From contig JAUNHE010000002.1 in NCBI GenBank assembly GCA_030524105.1, positions 1 to 64,000 on the forward strand: a stretch of DNA of 64,000 bases, read 5' to 3'. Positions 47,749-57,093 of this stretch are shown here, in pieces (position 1 is the stretch's first letter; the number at the start of each line of letters is the position of its first letter). Source of the stretch: Rothia sp. (in: high G+C Gram-positive bacteria) (lineage in GTDB: Bacteria; Actinomycetota; Actinomycetes; Actinomycetales; Micrococcaceae). The notes beneath the pieces were generated by a model. That model was not told where the DNA came from. It saw only the letters and a list, made by a program, of their open reading frames with translations, and made no database searches. Position numbers and translations under genes: made by a program.

Positions 47749-48989
47749 TGGGTTACCTCCTGAAGAACCGGGGTAGTTTTCTTTTTCTTCCGAGCGGCCC
47801 CGTCCACATCCGGTAGACGGAAAATAGCTCGAATAAGGGGCGGCGCAGCAATAAAAAGAACGGTCAGGGCCTGAACAACCAGCACAAGGTCAACCGGAGT
47901 GCCGGTGTCTACTTGCATGGTTGATCCACCCGCACGAAAAGCCCCGTAGAGCAGGGCAGCCCAAAAGGTAGCCCAGGGTTTAGAACGGCCCAGCAGGGCC
48001 ACCGTGATAGCGTCAAAGCCAATAGAAGAAGCAACCCCGGTATTAAGCACCTTCTCTGTACCGGCCACCTGAACCGCACCGGCCAGCCCTGCCAGGGCAC
48101 CGGCTAGGGCCATGACCAGGACGTAGCTAGCGGTCACCGACATACCTGCCCTAGTGGCCGCCCGTGGATTAGCACCAACAGCCCGTAACTGAAAGCCCAG
48201 AGTGGAACGATTAAGCAACCAAGAAATAAAAATAACAGCCAGACAGGCCAGCACAAAGCCCCAATGTAGGCGGAAAGGCTGGCCCAGGATCAGTGGAAAC
48301 AGGGCTCCCTCCGGCAAAGGAGGAGAAATAGGGTGGGTATTGCCGGGGCGCTGTAAGAGTGGAGTTTTAAGTAAATACAGCAACAGATTCAAGGCAATAT
48401 AGTTGAGCATAATCGAAAGGATGACCTCGTGGGCACCGGTCTTTGCCTTAAGCAGCCCCACCAAACCACCCCAAATGGCTCCGCCAAGGCCAGCAGCTAA
48501 AACCACCATTGCCAAGAGTAGTACCGGCGGCAGCTGCCAGCTAATAGCTACGTAGGTGCCCAATAAGGCCCCCACAATAATCTGGCCCTGGGCACCAATA
48601 TTAAACAAACCCGTTCTAAAAGCGATTGCTACCGCAAGACCGGCAAAGATAAGAGGGGTGGAAACGGTGAGGGTTTCCAGCAGCGGATAGATAGCATTGG
48701 CCAGCGTATCGGCCTCATAGTTAAAAATTGCCCCTCGAAAGAGGGCGGCATAGGCCTCGGACGCAGCCTGCCAAGCCGCCTGAAAGGTAGCACTAGGCCG
48801 GGCAAAAAAGTAGGTGATAGCCCGGTGCACTGCACTATCTGTTACTGCAATCAGCAGCCCTCCCACCAGCAAAGAAGCCAGCAAGGCCCCCAAGGACAAG
48901 ACAAAGCTACCTCCAAGAATCCTAACCGGCCAGGAAGGCTGGCCAGGCTCTTGGTCTGCTTCAACCGTTTTATTGTGCTCTTCACTCAC
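47745..48989 (-). CDS. Nucleoside ABC transporter permease (first)
   Basis: About 414 residues, roughly ten membrane helices, with a FRTGLFNIGAQGQIIVGALLG core and AVGANPRAATRAGM matching the EAA-like loop that contacts the ATPase. Family YufP/NupP. I chose GTG at 48989, which overlaps the ATPase stop (GTGA) and has AGGAGG nine bases upstream; a TTG at 49010 is possible but not supported. Works with the second permease as a heterodimer. Confidence 0.9.
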   Translation of the reverse strand: MSEEHNKTVEADQEPGQPSWPVRILGGSFVLSLGALLASLLVGGLLIAVTDSAVHRAITYFFARPSATFQAAWQAASEAYAALFRGAIFNYEADTLANAIYPLLETLTVSTPLIFAGLAVAIAFRTGLFNIGAQGQIIVGALLGTYVAISWQLPPVLLLAMVVLAAGLGGAIWGGLVGLLKAKTGAHEVILSIMLNYIALNLLLYLLKTPLLQRPGNTHPISPPLPEGALFPLILGQPFRLHWGFVLACLAVIFISWLLNRSTLGFQLRAVGANPRAATRAGMSVTASYVLVMALAGALAGLAGAVQVAGTEKVLNTGVASSIGFDAITVALLGRSKPWATFWAALLYGAFRAGGSTMQVDTGTPVDLVLVVQALTVLFIAAPPLIRAIFRLPDVDGAARKKKKTTPVLQEVTQ

Positions 48990-50578
48990 GAACCTGCTCC
49001 TCCTGCCCAAGGTAACCGCTCTGCCTTATGCTCACCCGATTTTTGCTGCTGCTCCTGCAAAGACAAGTCCGCCATAATCTGCTCATAGCTGTGGCCGGCC
49101 ATCATCTGACCTACAATAGAGCGCGGTGTATCGGCTGGGACAAGGCCCATCAGCTGGCCATGGAAAAAAACGGCAATTCTATCCGCTAAGGCATAAATTT
49201 CGTCGAGCTCTGTTGAAATGATCAGCAGAGGAAGACCCCGATCCCGTTCGGCAATAAGCCGCTTATGGATAAATTCAATAGAGCCCACATCCACCCCTCG
49301 GGTAGGTTGGGCAGCAAGCAGTAGTTTAAGCTGGCCACTGATCTCTCGCGCCACTACAATTTTTTGCTGGTTTCCACCGGAGAGGGTGGCAGCAGCAACA
49401 TCTTTGCCACCTGCCCTAATATCAAACTCTTCGATAGCCCGCTCAGCATTTTTGCTGACGATACGGGGCCTCAAACTTGCTGCTCGGGAGAATTCTTTTG
49501 TATGAAACTGATCCAGAATCAAGTTTTCTGCCACGGAGAAAGAGCCAATCAAGCCATCCCTAGACCGGTCCTCAGGAATAAAACCAACCCCTGCCCGTAA
49601 GATATCCCGGGTTTTTTTACCCAGCAGCTGCTGGCCGTTCAGCTTCAAAGAACCTCTTGCTCCCGGCCGCAACCCCATAATGGTCTCGGCCAGCTCGGTC
49701 TGACCGTTACCTTGCACCCCGGCCACTGCCACTATTTCTCCGCCCCGCACTGTCAGATTAATATCTTTTAGCAGGGGCAGGCCGGTCTCGGACTCCAAAG
49801 ACAGGTCAGCTATCTCAAAACAGGACTGCTGAAGCTGGGCCGGTTTTTTCTCCACAACCAGCTGCACCTCTTTGCCAACCATGAGACTGGCTAATTGCTC
49901 GCTGCTAGCCGAAGGATCTGCCTGGCCCACCACCTTGCCGCGGCGAATGACCGTAATCGTATCCGAGATAGCCTTAACCTCACGCAGCTTGTGCGAGATA
50001 AAGAGCAGGGACTTACCGTCGCTGCGCAGCTGATCCATAATAGCCAGCAGCTGGTCTGTTTCTGCCGGAGTTAACATGGCAGTTGGTTCGTCCAAGATCA
50101 GAATCTGCGCCTGGCGTACCAGCGCCTTAATAATCTCTACCCGCTGCTGCACCCCCACCGGCAGATCCTCTACCAGAGCGTCTGGATCAACCTCAAAACC
50201 ATAACGCTGGGATATTTCCCGAATTTTTATGCGGGTTTGTTCCAGGTCAAGGACGGCCCCAGAAAGATCTTCGGCCCCTAGGGCAACATTTTCTGCCACG
50301 GTAAAAACCGGCACCAACATAAAATGCTGATGCACCATGCCAATGCCCGCCTGCATAGCAGCAGCTGGGCCGCTAAACTCTACGGGCTGATCATCCAGGA
50401 GAATCTGCCCCTGACTAGGCTGATAAAGACCGTAAATGATATTCATCAGCGTTGACTTACCGGCACCGTTCTCTCCCAGTACCGTATGGACTGTACCCGG
50501 TTCAACTAGCAGGTCAATCCGGTCATTTGCGGTAAAGTTAGCAAACCTTTTGCTAACCTGACGCAGCTCCAGTTTCAT
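48986..50578 (-). CDS. Nucleoside ABC transporter ATP-binding protein (two NBDs)
   Basis: A 530-residue tandem ATPase. NBD1 has Walker A GENGAGKST (35-43) and a divergent signature LPVGVQQRVEI; NBD2 has no standard Walker A but a full LSGGNQQKIVVARE signature, the asymmetry known for sugar and BMP/nucleoside importers (MglA/NupO type). ATG start. It energises the two downstream permeases with the BMP lipoprotein as binding protein. Confidence 0.93.
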   Translation of the reverse strand: MKLELRQVSKRFANFTANDRIDLLVEPGTVHTVLGENGAGKSTLMNIIYGLYQPSQGQILLDDQPVEFSGPAAAMQAGIGMVHQHFMLVPVFTVAENVALGAEDLSGAVLDLEQTRIKIREISQRYGFEVDPDALVEDLPVGVQQRVEIIKALVRQAQILILDEPTAMLTPAETDQLLAIMDQLRSDGKSLLFISHKLREVKAISDTITVIRRGKVVGQADPSASSEQLASLMVGKEVQLVVEKKPAQLQQSCFEIADLSLESETGLPLLKDINLTVRGGEIVAVAGVQGNGQTELAETIMGLRPGARGSLKLNGQQLLGKKTRDILRAGVGFIPEDRSRDGLIGSFSVAENLILDQFHTKEFSRAASLRPRIVSKNAERAIEEFDIRAGGKDVAAATLSGGNQQKIVVAREISGQLKLLLAAQPTRGVDVGSIEFIHKRLIAERDRGLPLLIISTELDEIYALADRIAVFFHGQLMGLVPADTPRSIVGQMMAGHSYEQIMADLSLQEQQQKSGEHKAERLPWAGGAGS

Positions 50579-50666
50579 CGATGCGCTTTCTCTTATAACG
50601 GAATCTGTCCTCGATGCCCAGGTGAAGAGCGGCTCAGAGCCCAGGCTACTGAACCGCCACCCCTGA

Positions 50667-51770
50667 TTAACTTGAACTTGTACTACTAGGGTTACCCTCT
50701 GTATCTACCGTGATCTGCCCAGAAATAATCTTGTCTTTAATCTGCTCTAGCTCAGTCTTGGTTTCAGCGGATACTTTATCGTCAAAATTATGGAAAGGAG
50801 CCAGGCTCACCCCACCGTTTTCTAAAGTACCGATGTATTTCTGGTTGCTAAACTTGCCGTCAATATCGTCCTTGATCGTTGACTCAACAGCTTCTTTCAT
50901 TTTCTTCTGCACAGAAGTGAGAATAATGTCCTGATAATTAGGGTTGGTCTCGTACCCGTCAGAATCTACCCAAATAACGGAGGCGGCAGAATCTGAATTC
51001 TTGGCGTTATGTTCACTGACCGCCTCCAGGGTTCCACCGCCTACCGGGCCCGCTACGGGCATAATGACGTCGGCCCCCTGGTTAAGAAAATTCTGGGTAT
51101 TGGTTTTACCTTTGGTTTGGTCAGTAAAATTGCCGATAAAGGTACCTGACTGGGATTTGTTATCCCAGCCCAGCAACTCTACATCGGCATTTTTCTCTTT
51201 GTTGTAGTAGTCAACCCCCTGAGCAAACCCATCCATAAAGATAGTGACAGTGGGCATCTGGGCACCGCCGTAGGTGGCCACCTTTCCAGTCTTAGACTGA
51301 GCAGCAGCTAGATAACCAGCCTGGAAAGCTGCCTGGGCTGTGTCATAGACAATAGGACGAACGTTATCTAGCTCAATAGAACCGTCGTCAACAATGGCAA
51401 AATGTACGTCGCTATTGGCCTGAGCTACCTCTTTAGTGGTATCTGCCAGGGCAAAGCCAACAGTGATGATGCTGTCACAGCCGGCTTGAACCATACCGTT
51501 AACGTGCGGGCCGTACTGATCGGCCGAACTTGATTCTGCCTCTGCAATCTGAATACCGTAATCCTTCTCAGCGGCCTTTAAGCCCTGGTAGGAATTCTCG
51601 TTAAAGGATTTGTCTGCAAAACCTCCTTCGTCAGAGACAATGCAGGACTTGTAGTCCCGCTGTTCTGCACTGGTGCCGGACTCTTCGGGGGCAGCACCGC
51701 AGCCAGCAAGCAAAAGAACAGTCATACTAACCATAGAACCGGCTAGCAGCAAACGTGAATGAGTAGCCAT
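50667..51770 (-). CDS. BMP-family nucleoside-binding lipoprotein
   Basis: A 367-residue substrate-binding lipoprotein. Signal peptide with lipobox LAGC (C24), then the Bmp/Med-type periplasmic-binding fold with SDEGGFADKSFNENSYQGL and the conserved GVDYYN and YETNPNYQD segments. Family members (BmpA, PnrA, NupN) bind purine or pyrimidine nucleosides. First gene of the ABC-cdd-deoA run. Ends in a Ser/Thr tail. Confidence 0.92.
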   Translation of the reverse strand: MATHSRLLLAGSMVSMTVLLLAGCGAAPEESGTSAEQRDYKSCIVSDEGGFADKSFNENSYQGLKAAEKDYGIQIAEAESSSADQYGPHVNGMVQAGCDSIITVGFALADTTKEVAQANSDVHFAIVDDGSIELDNVRPIVYDTAQAAFQAGYLAAAQSKTGKVATYGGAQMPTVTIFMDGFAQGVDYYNKEKNADVELLGWDNKSQSGTFIGNFTDQTKGKTNTQNFLNQGADVIMPVAGPVGGGTLEAVSEHNAKNSDSAASVIWVDSDGYETNPNYQDIILTSVQKKMKEAVESTIKDDIDGKFSNQKYIGTLENGGVSLAPFHNFDDKVSAETKTELEQIKDKIISGQITVDTEGNPSSTSSS

Positions 51771-51968
51771 GAAGCTATCCCTTCGTCAAAGTATGGGTTA
51801 GACGGTTGGAAAGGCCCCTCGCTAGAAGCAATAGAAACCAAACCAGCCAATAGTGTGTTTTGAGATACTGTTTAATATTACTGCCTAGCATAGGCAGCGC
51901 CCACTCAAAACCGGTAGTGGCAAGCATACAGTCTTAAGTAAAAGCCAAAAAATTTTTGCAACTAGCTC

Positions 51969-53225
51969 CTAGCCGTAGTTGCTGCTAGAGCGAAACTGCT
52001 GAGCCGAAAGCTTAGCTTGCTCCCAACGCACCGCCCGTAAGGCAGCTGTGGCCATAACCTGCACCCCGTAGCCAATAGCCCGCTCATCGGGAATAAAATC
52101 CCCCTGATGCAGGTCATAGGTGGGCCCACCGGGGGTTCTGGTACCCAGCCGAATCATAGCGCCGGGCACCTCCTGCAGCATCCAGGCAAAATCCTCTCCC
52201 CCCATGGACTGCTCCACAAGCTGCACGGCGTCTTCACCCAGCTCCGTACGGGCAGCGCTTTCTACCATGGCTGTCTCTTCCTCGGTATTAACGACCGGTG
52301 GGACCCCCCGCACATGCTCTAGTTCAACTCTTACACCGTAGGGAGCAGCAACCTGTTCAATAACATCGTCAAGAATTTCACCAGCCCGATACCAGGCATC
52401 AGCGTCTAAACAACGTAAAGTACCGGCCAAAAAGCCCTCCGCCGGTATAGCGTTAGGAGTTACTCCCGCAGAAATTTGCCCCCAGGTCAATAAAATACCC
52501 GACCGGGCATCCATGCGGCGGGACAGGACCGCAGGAACACCTACCGCAAGCTGCCCCATGGCGTAGATCAAATCCTCGGTTAGGTGCGGCCGGGAAGTAT
52601 GGCCCCCGTGGCCGTGCAAACGAATCTTAATAGTGTCTGTAGCTGAGGTAATGGCCCCAATGCGGCTGGCAATTTTACCGACATCTACCTTAGGTTCACA
52701 GTGGAGGGCAAAGGCTCGCGGGATACCCCTGAGAGCCCCTTGACCAATCACATCAACTGCCCCACCGGGTAGCTGCTCCTCGGCCGGCTGAAAAATAATT
52801 CGGACAGACCGATCCAGGCTGAGCTGCCGGTCTAAGTCCTTTAAAGCCAAGGCCACCCCCAGCATCACCGTCTGATGAATGTCGTGACCGCAGGCATGCA
52901 TGACCCCGGGCACCTGGGAGGCGTAAGGTAGCCCGGTTTTCTCTTGCAAAGGTAGGGCATCAATATCGGCCCGCAAGGCTAAGGCGAAAGGACCACGCCC
53001 AATGTCAACAAAACAGCCGGTTCCCTCAAATAAGGTAGGGTGCATGCCAGCTTGTTCCAGGTGCTGCACAATACGCTTGGTGCTCTCTTTTTCCTGAAAA
53101 CTCAACTCTGGGTTGCGGTGCACCTGCCGGCGAAACTCAATGAGCTCGGGTAAGAGAGCAGCAACACGAGGACCCATCAAGGGCCCCGGTGAATCCAGCA
53201 AAGACGCAATCGATGTATGAACCAT
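51969..53225 (-). CDS. M20 family amidohydrolase
   Basis: A 418-residue zinc amidohydrolase of the M20D (HipO-like) type. RRQVHRNPELSFQE at residues 32-45, MHACGHDIHQT and the HCEPKVDVGKIASR segment supply metal ligands; STGGEDF-like SMGGEDFAWMLQEVPG closes the site. Substrates in this family include N-acyl amino acids and indole-acetyl conjugates; the true one is unknown. Stands alone between bmpA and sdh. Confidence 0.9.
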   Translation of the reverse strand: MVHTSIASLLDSPGPLMGPRVAALLPELIEFRRQVHRNPELSFQEKESTKRIVQHLEQAGMHPTLFEGTGCFVDIGRGPFALALRADIDALPLQEKTGLPYASQVPGVMHACGHDIHQTVMLGVALALKDLDRQLSLDRSVRIIFQPAEEQLPGGAVDVIGQGALRGIPRAFALHCEPKVDVGKIASRIGAITSATDTIKIRLHGHGGHTSRPHLTEDLIYAMGQLAVGVPAVLSRRMDARSGILLTWGQISAGVTPNAIPAEGFLAGTLRCLDADAWYRAGEILDDVIEQVAAPYGVRVELEHVRGVPPVVNTEEETAMVESAARTELGEDAVQLVEQSMGGEDFAWMLQEVPGAMIRLGTRTPGGPTYDLHQGDFIPDERAIGYGVQVMATAALRAVRWEQAKLSAQQFRSSSNYG

Positions 53226-53286
53226 AGCTTCTAACTTAGCCTGTACTGTACGCTACAGCCAGTGCCATCAGTCATGAGTGGGCAAA

Positions 53287-53315
53287 CCCGGGCTGGGACA
53301 GAAGCTCAGCCCGGG
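53287..53315 (-). terminator. Terminator of the sdhCDAB operon
   Basis: CCCGGGCTG (53287-53295) and CAGCCCGGG (53307-53315) form a perfect 9-bp stem with an 11-base loop, 12 bases past the sdhB stop; a short TTT follows on the minus strand. Confidence 0.75.
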
Positions 53316-53326
53316 ATCTTACCAAA

Positions 53327-54112
53327 CTAGAAGGCGCTAGCTACAATGGCTTGCTTAACCTCGGCAATTGCCTTAGTAATCTGAATACCCCGCGGGCAGG
53401 CCTCCGTGCAGTTAAAGGTGGTGCGGCAACGCCAGACCCCTTCTTTATCGTTAAGAATTTCTAGGCGCATATCCCCCGCATCGTCACGGGAATCAAAGAT
53501 AAAGCGGTGAGCATTAACAATAGCTGCCGGCCCAAAATACTGGCCATCGGTCCAAAAAACCGGGCAGGAAGTGGTGCAGGCAGCACACAGGATACACTTG
53601 GTGGTGTCGTCAAAACGCTCCCGGTCCTCTTGAGACTGGTAGCGCTCACGTTCTGGCTCATGATCACCGTTAATGAGGAAGGGCATTACCTCTCGGTAGG
53701 CCTGGAAAAAGGGTTCCATATCCACAATTAAATCTTTTTCACAGGGCAGGCCCTTAATGGGTTCAACCGTGATGGGTTTGGACAGGTCTAGGTCTTTGAG
53801 CAAGGTTTTGCAGGCCAGCCGGTTGCGCCCGTTAATGCGCATGGCATCCGAACCGCAGATACCGTGGGCACAGGAACGCCTGAAGGACAGGGAACCGTCC
53901 AACTCCCATTTAATCTTGTGCAAAATATCTAGAACACGGTCCGTGCCGTACATGCTGACCCGATACTCATCCCAGTGAGCCTCTGCCGAAACCTCCGGGT
54001 TATAGCGCCGGATTTTAACGGTCACATCAAAGGTGGTGATCCCTTGGGCCCCAGCCTGTTCAGAAGCCAGGGCAACCTTTGATTCTGGTTCGCGTGCTTC
54101 AAAATCTGCCAT
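53327..54112 (-). CDS. sdhB: Succinate dehydrogenase iron-sulfur subunit
   Basis: Carries the [2Fe-2S], [4Fe-4S] and [3Fe-4S] clusters that pass electrons from SdhA to quinone. Cysteine groups are SCAHGICGSDAMRINGRNRLAC, CILCAACTTSCP and CRTTFNCTEACP in the order expected. Start at ATG 54112, one base after the sdhA stop; a longer in-frame start at 54187 lies within sdhA and is rejected. 261 residues. Confidence 0.96.
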   Translation of the reverse strand: MADFEAREPESKVALASEQAGAQGITTFDVTVKIRRYNPEVSAEAHWDEYRVSMYGTDRVLDILHKIKWELDGSLSFRRSCAHGICGSDAMRINGRNRLACKTLLKDLDLSKPITVEPIKGLPCEKDLIVDMEPFFQAYREVMPFLINGDHEPERERYQSQEDRERFDDTTKCILCAACTTSCPVFWTDGQYFGPAAIVNAHRFIFDSRDDAGDMRLEILNDKEGVWRCRTTFNCTEACPRGIQITKAIAEVKQAIVASAF

Positions 54113-54113
54113 T

Positions 54114-55877
54114 TTAATACTTACGCTCCATCGGTTCGTAACGGGTGAAGACAACAGGTTTGGTGGCAAAGCGCAGCCCGGCAACACCCTCGGTTTGTGC
54201 AGCTGGGTCCAAATAGACCATAGAGTGCTTCATAAATTTGTCGTCATCGCGCTTGGGGAAGTCTTCCCGGAAGTGCCCACCGCGAGATTCTTCCCGGTGC
54301 AGGGCAGCAACGGACATGACCTTGGCTAACTCCAGCAAGAAGCCCAGCTCAACGGCTTCTAGCAGATCCAGGTTAAAGCGTTTGCCCTTATCTTGAATAG
54401 AAATCTGACGGTAACGCTCTTCTAGCTCTGCAATCTTATTCAGGGCATTGTGAATGGTTTCAGCTGTCCGAAAGACCTGCATGTCTGCATCCATGACATC
54501 CTGCAATTCTTTGCGGATCTGCCCTACCTTCTCGCTACCTTGGCCAGAGCGCAGGCTGTTGAGCAAAGTGAGGGTGGCTTCAGCTGCATCTTCTGGAATG
54601 TCCAAGAAGTCTGCACCGGCAGCGTAGTCGGCAGCCTTAATTCCGGCTCGTTTACCAAAAACGTTGATGTCTAGCAGCGAATTGGTGCCCAGGCGGTTAG
54701 AGCCGTGTACGGAGACGCAGGCCACTTCACCGGCGGCGTAGAGACCGGGAATGGTTTCTTGCGAATCGGCAAAAACTTCGGCATCTATATTGGTGGGGAT
54801 CCCGCCCATAGCGTAGTGGGCTGTGGGGAAAACCGGCACCGGCTCTGTGTAAGGCTCTACGCCTAGGTAGGTACGGGCAAACTCAGTGATATCGGGCAGC
54901 TTTGCATCAATGTGAGCCGGTTCTAGGTGGGTCAAATCCAGCAGAACGTAGTCTTTGTTCGGCCCGCAGCCGCGCCCTTCACGCACTTCGTTGGCCATCG
55001 ACCGGGCTACAATATCGCGCGGGGCCAGATCTTTAATGGTGGGGGCGTAGCGTTCCATAAAGCGCTCACCGTCAGCATTGCGCAGGATGCCACCCTCACC
55101 GCGGGCTGCCTCCGAAACCAGGATGCCCAGGCCGGCTAAACCTGTGGGATGGAACTGAACAAATTCCATGTCCTCCAGGGGAATACCGTTTCGCAGTGCA
55201 ATGGCCATACCATCACCGGTCAGGGTATGGGCATTGGAGGTTGTCTTAAAGATCTTGCCACATCCACCAGAGGCAAAGATCACCGACTTAGCCTGGAAAA
55301 CATGAACGTCTCCGCTGGCTAGATCGTAGGTCACTACCCCGGCCGGACGGCGTTTACCGTGCTCATCCTCCACCATTATTAGGTCGAGCACATAGTACTC
55401 GTTAAAAAATTCAACGTTATGCTTAACGCAGTTCTGGTAGAGGGTTTGCAAAATCATATGGCCGGTCCGGTCGGCGGCATAGCAGGCCCGGCGTACCGGG
55501 GCCTTACCGTGATCGCGGGTATGGCCACCAAAACGACGCTGGTCAATACGGCCCTCTGGGGTGCGGTTGAAGGGTAGGCCCATCTTTTCGAGGTCAAGCA
55601 CCGCTTCAATGGCTTCTTTAGCCATTACTTCAGCGGCGTCCTGATCAACCAGGTAGTCCCCACCCTTGATAGTGTCAAAAGTGTGCCATTCCCAGTTGTC
55701 TTCTTCTACGTTAGCTAGGGCAGCACACATACCACCCTGAGCTGCACCCGTGTGGGAACGGGTGGGGTATAGCTTGGTTAAGACGGCAGTGCGAACCCGC
55801 TGGCCAGCCTCAATTGCTGCCCGCATGCCCGCGCCACCGGCTCCAACGATTACTACATCGTACTTATGTACCTGCAT
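54114..55877 (-). CDS. sdhA: Succinate dehydrogenase flavoprotein subunit
   Basis: Oxidises succinate to fumarate at a covalent FAD. VIVGAGGAGMRAAIEAG binds FAD, the FAD-linking His is in RSHTGAAQGGM, and the active-site HPTG and RGEGG motifs are visible. Length 587 is standard. Co-transcribed with sdhC, sdhD and sdhB. Confidence 0.97.
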   Translation of the reverse strand: MQVHKYDVVIVGAGGAGMRAAIEAGQRVRTAVLTKLYPTRSHTGAAQGGMCAALANVEEDNWEWHTFDTIKGGDYLVDQDAAEVMAKEAIEAVLDLEKMGLPFNRTPEGRIDQRRFGGHTRDHGKAPVRRACYAADRTGHMILQTLYQNCVKHNVEFFNEYYVLDLIMVEDEHGKRRPAGVVTYDLASGDVHVFQAKSVIFASGGCGKIFKTTSNAHTLTGDGMAIALRNGIPLEDMEFVQFHPTGLAGLGILVSEAARGEGGILRNADGERFMERYAPTIKDLAPRDIVARSMANEVREGRGCGPNKDYVLLDLTHLEPAHIDAKLPDITEFARTYLGVEPYTEPVPVFPTAHYAMGGIPTNIDAEVFADSQETIPGLYAAGEVACVSVHGSNRLGTNSLLDINVFGKRAGIKAADYAAGADFLDIPEDAAEATLTLLNSLRSGQGSEKVGQIRKELQDVMDADMQVFRTAETIHNALNKIAELEERYRQISIQDKGKRFNLDLLEAVELGFLLELAKVMSVAALHREESRGGHFREDFPKRDDDKFMKHSMVYLDPAAQTEGVAGLRFATKPVVFTRYEPMERKY

Positions 55878-55913
55878 GTGCTTTAATGCTCTTTTCTCGT
55901 TCTCGATAATGCT

Positions 55914-56399
55914 TTACGGGGCTGAGCAGAAGGAGGGCAAAAGGTCCTCCGGAGCTCCAGCCGGGCAGGGATCAAAGGTAAAGATCACCAGGGTACCAAC
56001 CAAAAGCACAAAGGCCGCGGCTATGTAGAGGATAGCTTTGAGGGCAATCCGGCTTCGGTCTTTTTCGGCGTAATCCATGATGATGGTGCGGATACCGTTG
56101 GTGCCGTGTAGCATGGCAAGCCACAGGAGCAAAAGATCCCAAATCTGCCAGAAGGGGTTAGCCAGTTTTCCACCGACAAAACCAAAATCAATGCGGTGCA
56201 CACCGCCCGGCTGCATGAGATTAACAAAAAGATGGCCAAAGATGAGCACGACAAGCAGCACACCCGAACAGCGCATAAAGAGCCAGGCCAGCATTTCAAA
56301 GTTGTTGCGCTTAGAGGAGGACCGGTTATACTTCACGCCAGCCACGGTATTGTCCCGGCTGCGGGGAAGGGATACTTTAGCTTTGAGAGGAGTAGCCAT
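55914..56399 (-). CDS. sdhD: Succinate dehydrogenase membrane anchor, SdhD
   Basis: A 161-residue protein with a basic N terminus and three membrane helices (about 36-56, 80-100, 120-145). The start of helix one and HGTNGIRTII near residue 98 fit the SdhD family; the histidines near the membrane face are candidate heme ligands. Between sdhC and sdhA. Confidence 0.9.
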   Translation of the reverse strand: MATPLKAKVSLPRSRDNTVAGVKYNRSSSKRNNFEMLAWLFMRCSGVLLVVLIFGHLFVNLMQPGGVHRIDFGFVGGKLANPFWQIWDLLLLWLAMLHGTNGIRTIIMDYAEKDRSRIALKAILYIAAAFVLLVGTLVIFTFDPCPAGAPEDLLPSFCSAP

Positions 56400-56405
56400 T
56401 ATTTT

Positions 56406-56783
56406 TTAGCCTCCAAAAACGTTCATCAGGTGGCGGATCATGAAGGGCAGCATCACCAGTACCCAAAGAACCAGAACACCCCAGAGCATGGCCCTGTGGT
56501 TCTTGGCCCCGTCTTTCCAGAAATCAACAAGAATGATGCGGATACCGTTAAAAGCGTGGTAGACAATAGCGGCTACCAGCACGGCCTCTCCCAAGCCCAT
56601 GATGGGATTTTTGTAAACATCCATCACCGCATTGTAGGCCTCCGGCGAAACCCGCACCATTGCGGTGTCCAGCACGTGTACCAGTAGAAAGAAAAAGATA
56701 GCTATACCCGTGATGCGATGGGCCACCCAGGACCACATGCCTTCCCGGCCGCGGTAAAGGGTGCCTTTAGAGTTGTTCGGCAC
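56406..56783 (-). CDS. sdhC: Succinate dehydrogenase cytochrome b subunit, SdhC
   Basis: A 125-residue, three-helix protein. VAHRITGIAIFFFLLVHVLD carries the two conserved histidines at the heme/quinone face, and HAFNGIRIILVDF is the third-helix hallmark. GTG start with AGGAGG seven bases upstream, the strong initiation site of the operon. Confidence 0.92.
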   Translation of the reverse strand: MPNNSKGTLYRGREGMWSWVAHRITGIAIFFFLLVHVLDTAMVRVSPEAYNAVMDVYKNPIMGLGEAVLVAAIVYHAFNGIRIILVDFWKDGAKNHRAMLWGVLVLWVLVMLPFMIRHLMNVFGG

Positions 56784-57093
56784 TGAATAACCTCCTGGTT
56801 AGCACCTGGTGAGTACCCTCCATAGGTCAGGGTACAGTCTTGCACCAAAGTGGCTTAAATGAGTGTTCATCTACCCAAAAGACTACCAGGTTACTTAAAC
56901 CTTTACTGACACCTTGTGGCTAGCTCCTGACCTCATATTGTCTTGAAATTAGCGTAAATTTTTGTAGCCAAATACAATTTTTTCCCGCGGTCTTGCGGGA
57001 GAGCAGTCCGACTCACTAAAAAATAAAGGGATTTTCTGTGGGCTTTAAAGACAAGTTTTCCGAAATATGACATGGGAAACTGTATTCTATTAC
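56784..57093. other. Divergent promoter region of sdhC and manC
   Basis: About 310 bases with no gene. It must drive sdhC leftward and manC rightward. A short GC hairpin (CCCGC/GCGGG near 56982-56999) is present without the T-run a terminator would need in either direction. No riboswitch recognised. Confidence 0.5.

Noticed and set aside
54113..54187. Longer sdhB start
   Set aside because: The extra 25 residues lie within sdhA and do not resemble SdhB.
56982..56999. GC hairpin upstream of manC as a terminator
   Set aside because: The T-run is on the wrong side for either strand and both neighbouring genes diverge from it.
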